Origin: an uncultured Clostridia bacterium
GTDB taxonomy: Bacteria; Bacillota; Clostridia; Oscillospirales; CAG-272
Reading direction: 5' to 3'
Assembly (NCBI GenBank): GCA_904502055.1
Contig: CAJGDZ010000009.1
Location: 1-24,654, forward strand
Length of the DNA stretch: 24,654 nucleotides
Made by a program: the position numbers and the translations under genes. Shown piece after piece: positions 21,684-24,654 of the stretch. Under the pieces are notes generated by a model. The model saw only the letters and a list, made by a program, of their open reading frames with translations. It was not told where the DNA came from and did not search any database. Positions within the stretch are counted from its first letter, which is position 1, and each line of letters opens with the position of its first letter.

Positions 21684-22940
21684 TCATAAAGTATCCATCA
21701 TTTCCTGTGCGGCGGCGAGAATTCCGATCTTTCCGCTCTCGTAAGTAAGACCGCCCTGGAAAAACGCGGTATACGGAGGACGGAGCGGGCCATCGGCCGA
21801 AAGCTCGATGGACGATCCTTGGGTAAAGGCACCGGCCGCCATGATCACCTTATCGGAATAACCGGGCATATCCCACGGCTCGGGCGTAACGAAGGCATCG
21901 ACCGGCGATCCCTTCTGAATTCCCCGGCAAAAGGCGCAAAGCTTTTCGGGGGCCTCGGTGATCACGGTCTGAATGATGTCGTGCCGCACCTCGTCATAGC
22001 GCGGCTCCACGCGGTATCCGAGCTTTTCAAAGATGTAGGCTGCAAGGTGCGCGGTCTTCAGTGCTGCCGAAACCGTGTGCGGCGCGTAGAAAAGCCCCTT
22101 ATACAGGCTCTTGTTGAGTCCGAGTGAGGCACCCACCTCGCCGCCAACGCCAACGGAGGTCAAGCGGTAGGAGGCCAGCTCCACCGCACGTGAACTGCCG
22201 GCAAGATATCCGCCGGTCTCGGCCATACCGCCACCCGGGTTTTTAATGAGCGAGCCGATTACAAGATCGGCACCGACCGCACACGGCTCGGTGCGCTCCA
22301 CGAACTCGCCGTAGCAGTTGTCCACCACCACAAAGCAGTTTTCCGTTCGTGCCTTGACAAAACGAATGGCCTCGCCGATCTCGGCAACGCTGAGCGTTTT
22401 GCGGTTGAGATATCCCTTGGAGCGCTGAATGAACACCACCTTGACTCTGCCCGCATTTTGCGCGAGCTTGCATTCGATGGCCTCAAAATCAAAATCACCC
22501 GAGGGCAAAAGGTCGATCTTCTCGTAATCAATGCCAAAATCCGCAAGGCTTCCGTTTCCGCTTTGCCCGGCAATCCCGATCACCTCTTCCAAGGTGTCAT
22601 AGGGCTTTCCCGCAATGGAAAGCATCAGGTCGCCCGGACGAAGAAGGCCGAAAAGACCGATGGTAAGCGCCTGTGTGCCGTTGACGATCTGCGGACGGAC
22701 CAAAGCCGCCTCCGCACCCATAACGTCCGCCCAGATCTCGTCCAGCACCTCGCGTCCCCGGTCATCGTATCCGTAGCCGCTGGTGGGATTGAACATGGCC
22801 TCCGAAACGCGGTGCTCGCGGAAGGAGTCCATAATTTTTGACGTATTGTCAAAGGATATGCGGTCGATCTCAGCAAAGATATCGGCAAGCTTTGCCTCCG
22901 CCTCTGCCGCCAGACTCAAAAGTTCACTTGAAAATTCCAT
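21684..22940 (-). CDS. methionine gamma-lyase family PLP protein
   Basis: A 418-residue PLP-dependent protein of the family once called aluminium resistance protein (YnbB-like). The PLP lysine is K233 in GSLIKNPGGGMAETGGYLAG, and VVVDNCYGEFVE (205-216) holds the aspartate that contacts the pyridine nitrogen. NPTSGYGYDDRGRE near residue 51 and GTQALTIGLFGLLRPGD near 88 are family markers. Substrate has not been firmly shown for most members; methionine cleavage is by homology only. The ATG is preceded by AGAAGGAGA, so the longer upstream frame is rejected. It starts 1 base after the stop of an M42 peptidase gene, so these genes form one operon. It is the last of three genes. Confidence 0.9.
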   Translation of the reverse strand: MEFSSELLSLAAEAEAKLADIFAEIDRISFDNTSKIMDSFREHRVSEAMFNPTSGYGYDDRGREVLDEIWADVMGAEAALVRPQIVNGTQALTIGLFGLLRPGDLMLSIAGKPYDTLEEVIGIAGQSGNGSLADFGIDYEKIDLLPSGDFDFEAIECKLAQNAGRVKVVFIQRSKGYLNRKTLSVAEIGEAIRFVKARTENCFVVVDNCYGEFVERTEPCAVGADLVIGSLIKNPGGGMAETGGYLAGSSRAVELASYRLTSVGVGGEVGASLGLNKSLYKGLFYAPHTVSAALKTAHLAAYIFEKLGYRVEPRYDEVRHDIIQTVITEAPEKLCAFCRGIQKGSPVDAFVTPEPWDMPGYSDKVIMAAGAFTQGSSIELSADGPLRPPYTAFFQGGLTYESGKIGILAAAQEMMDTL

Positions 22941-22941
22941 A

Positions 22942-23940
22942 TCATTCTCCTTCTGTAAGGTAGGCCAGTGCAAGGTCGCGACAGGCCTCTGCGTCATGCA
23001 TATCCACGATCTCCATCGCCGTGTGGATGTTGCGCGTGGGGATCGAAAGAGCGCCCGCCTTGGCGCCGAGCCCCGTGGTCTGGATCGAGCTGGTATCCGT
23101 ACCGCCATAGGTCAGAATTTCCAGTTGATGCGGAATTTTGTGTGCCTTGGCAAGTGTCTTCAGGCGTTCCACCGTTTCCACGTCACAAATGACCGAGCTA
23201 TCCTTGACCTTGATAGCCGCGCCGTCACCCAGACGGATGGCCATGGGCTTCGCCCCCGGCACATCCCCCGTTCCCGTAACATCGAACACAAGGGCATCGT
23301 CGGGTGCAATGGCAAACGCCGCCGTTTTGGCACCGCGACAACCGACCTCCTCCTGCACGGAGAACACAAAATATACGTCATCCTTGGGCGTGTCCAGCCT
23401 TTTGGCGATGTCAATGAGGATCGCACAACCAAGGCGATCGTCGATCGGTCTTGCCGCCACGCGCGAGCCTGCCAAGCGGACAAGCGAGGGCTCGATCACG
23501 GCACAGTCGCCGATCCTCACGCGCTTCTCCGCATCTTTTTTATCTTTGGCACCGATATCAATATAAAATTTGGTTGCCCGATAATCCTCTTTTTTCTCCA
23601 GATCCTCCTCGGGAGCGATCACGCCGCGCAGGCCGCTCTCGAAGACCACGGGCATATAGGCCGCGGGAATAAAACGGATGCCGCCGACGGTGGACACACG
23701 CAAAAAGCCGTTGTCCTCAATATACGTTACGATAAATCCGATCTCGTCCATATGCGCGCAGAGCATATGCTTCTTTTTGTCCTCGCCGCTTCCCTTTTTG
23801 AGCGCGATCAGGTTGCCGAGTGCATCGGTTGTGACCTCATCCACATACGGAAGGATCTCCTCTGCAATAGCTCCCGCCACCGCACCTTCACGGCCGGATA
23901 CGCCGTGTACCTTTATCAGCTTCTTTAACGTTTGATACAT
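22942..23940 (-). CDS. M42-family metallo-aminopeptidase
   Basis: A 332-residue two-zinc aminopeptidase of family M42 (YsdC/FrvX/TET-like), cytosolic, which trims N-terminal residues from short peptides. The metal and catalytic residues are visible: H63 and D65 in AHMDEIGF, D167 or D168 in PIDDRLGC, E197 and E198 in QEEVGCRGA, D220 in VFDVTGTGD, and the histidine in TRNIHT. The ATG follows GGAAAGGAAGG. Its stop is one base before the methionine gamma-lyase-like gene, and its start is one base after the stop of a second M42 gene. It is therefore the middle of a tightly packed operon. Confidence 0.93.
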   Translation of the reverse strand: MYQTLKKLIKVHGVSGREGAVAGAIAEEILPYVDEVTTDALGNLIALKKGSGEDKKKHMLCAHMDEIGFIVTYIEDNGFLRVSTVGGIRFIPAAYMPVVFESGLRGVIAPEEDLEKKEDYRATKFYIDIGAKDKKDAEKRVRIGDCAVIEPSLVRLAGSRVAARPIDDRLGCAILIDIAKRLDTPKDDVYFVFSVQEEVGCRGAKTAAFAIAPDDALVFDVTGTGDVPGAKPMAIRLGDGAAIKVKDSSVICDVETVERLKTLAKAHKIPHQLEILTYGGTDTSSIQTTGLGAKAGALSIPTRNIHTAMEIVDMHDAEACRDLALAYLTEGE

Positions 23941-23941
23941 C

Positions 23942-24652
23942 TTAAACCTTCCTTTCCAGCTCATCGCCGCTTAGCATCGCCGCCACAAGCTCGATCATTG
24001 CCTCATAATCCGAAACCGCCGCCACGCAGGACGGTGAATGGAGATAGCGCGTTGGCGCCGAGAGCGCCAAGCACTTCACGCCCTTACCGCTCTTGTGAAT
24101 GTGTCCGGCGTCGTTTCCGCCCGAAACAAAGCGCTTGACCTGCGCGGGAATGCCGTTTTTCTCTGCCACATCAAGGGCGAAGCGCACAAAGTCGCCGTCG
24201 TAGATGGTAGAGCGATCCAAAAGCGAGATCACGCCACCGCCCCCCACATCGGCCACACGAAGTGACTTGGGCGTATCGGCAATATCGGCAATTGCCGTGG
24301 TTTCCAGTACAATGGCATAATCGGGTGCAAGCCGCTGGGCCACCACTTGGGCGCCCGAAAGTCCAAGCTCCTCGCGCACGGTAAAGCAAAAATCAATTTC
24401 CATGCTCGGCAGGAGCTCGCCCTTGGCGATCCGCTTCATGATAAGAAGCATCACGGCGCACCCCAGGCGGTCATCCAGCGCCTTGGATTTAACCAGCGGC
24501 GCCTTCTCATCGCCAAACAAATAAAATTCACTGTCAAACGTACCGAAGTCGCCGATCGAGACGCGCTCTTCCGCATCCTCCCGGCTTTCCGCGCCAATGT
24601 CGATCATCATTTTCTTCACGGGCGTGCTTTTCTTTCGCTCGTCAGCGCTTTG
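23942..24652 (-). CDS. second M42-family aminopeptidase, N-terminus cut by window edge
   Basis: About 236 residues of an M42 peptidase that continues beyond the window at its 5' side. It aligns with the second half of the neighbouring M42 gene: MMIDIGAESREDAEERV matches FYIDIGAKDKKDAEKRV. Conserved metal residues include DD in ALDDRLGC, EE in VREELGLSGAQ, and the histidine in TRYLHSPSC. Where the neighbour has aspartate in LVFDVT, this copy has glutamate (VLETT). Both acids occur in the family. The first ATG in view (24617-24619) is internal, since the frame stays open to the edge and matches family sequence before it. The pair is a tandem duplication that has diverged well. Confidence 0.9.
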   Translation of the reverse strand, partial: QSADERKKSTPVKKMMIDIGAESREDAEERVSIGDFGTFDSEFYLFGDEKAPLVKSKALDDRLGCAVMLLIMKRIAKGELLPSMEIDFCFTVREELGLSGAQVVAQRLAPDYAIVLETTAIADIADTPKSLRVADVGGGGVISLLDRSTIYDGDFVRFALDVAEKNGIPAQVKRFVSGGNDAGHIHKSGKGVKCLALSAPTRYLHSPSCVAAVSDYEAMIELVAAMLSGDELERKV

Positions 24653-24654
24653 AT

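Noticed and set aside
22783..23928. 381-codon plus-strand frame opposite the M42 and methionine gamma-lyase genes
   Set aside because: Antisense shadow with no family features and no ribosome site.
1..24654. CRISPR array, tRNA, insertion sequence or prophage
   Set aside because: No spaced direct repeats, cloverleaf-like sequence, transposase or integrase motif was seen on reading both strands; a tool-based scan was not possible.

Overview
The window reads as chromosome of an anaerobic, spore-forming Bacillota, most likely a gut-type Clostridia. SpoIIE and a spore-coat F-like protein point to sporulation. A rubredoxin tail points to anaerobic redox chemistry. A T-box riboswitch, strong AGGAGG-type ribosome binding sites and near-consensus sigma-A promoters point to a Gram-positive. 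The lineage is inferred from gene content; no rRNA or other marker is present. Gaps between genes are short, none over about 300 bases. I see no tRNA, rRNA, CRISPR array, insertion sequence or phage gene.

Layout. 1-1168: tail of a rubredoxin-domain protein, then three small helical-bundle proteins on the minus strand (two resembling spore-coat proteins). 1235-1774: dUTPase with its own promoter and a terminator shared with the next gene. 1805-3560: an AT-richer patch with two unrecognised membrane proteins, a frameshifted mini-ORF and a possible gene remnant. 3557-7161 (minus): mreD, class B PBP2 and a PAP2 phosphatase, a cell-wall elongation operon driven by a perfect TTGACA-17-TATAAT promoter. 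7158-10624 (minus): cysE, a small membrane protein, cysS and gtrA behind a T-box whose features agree with tRNA-Cys. 10633-12771 (minus): spoIIE with a candidate Spo0A-controlled promoter. 13056-16535 (plus): a SLOG/DUF1273 protein overlapping a glycosyltransferase-CsaB fusion, then prmC. 16650-19371 (plus): a Gfo/Idh/MocA oxidoreductase, a TIM-barrel isomerase-like protein, and a DUF368/PopT undecaprenyl-phosphate translocase. 19413-24652 (minus): cysteine desulfurase, a secreted protein with a duplicated domain, a methionine gamma-lyase-family protein, and two tandem M42 aminopeptidases, the last cut by the window edge.

Two themes recur. Envelope building: MreD/PBP2 elongation, PAP2 and PopT-type lipid-carrier handling, GtrA, and GT4-CsaB wall-polymer decoration. 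Sulfur and cysteine metabolism: CysE, CysS, cysteine desulfurase and the methionine gamma-lyase family. Most genes are conserved housekeeping. The less ordinary items are the GT4-CsaB fusion coupled to a SLOG protein, the cysteine T-box operon with two membrane passengers, hairpins placed between promoter and start codon, and the decayed-looking 3.37-3.56 kb junction. I found no convincing undescribed multi-gene system.
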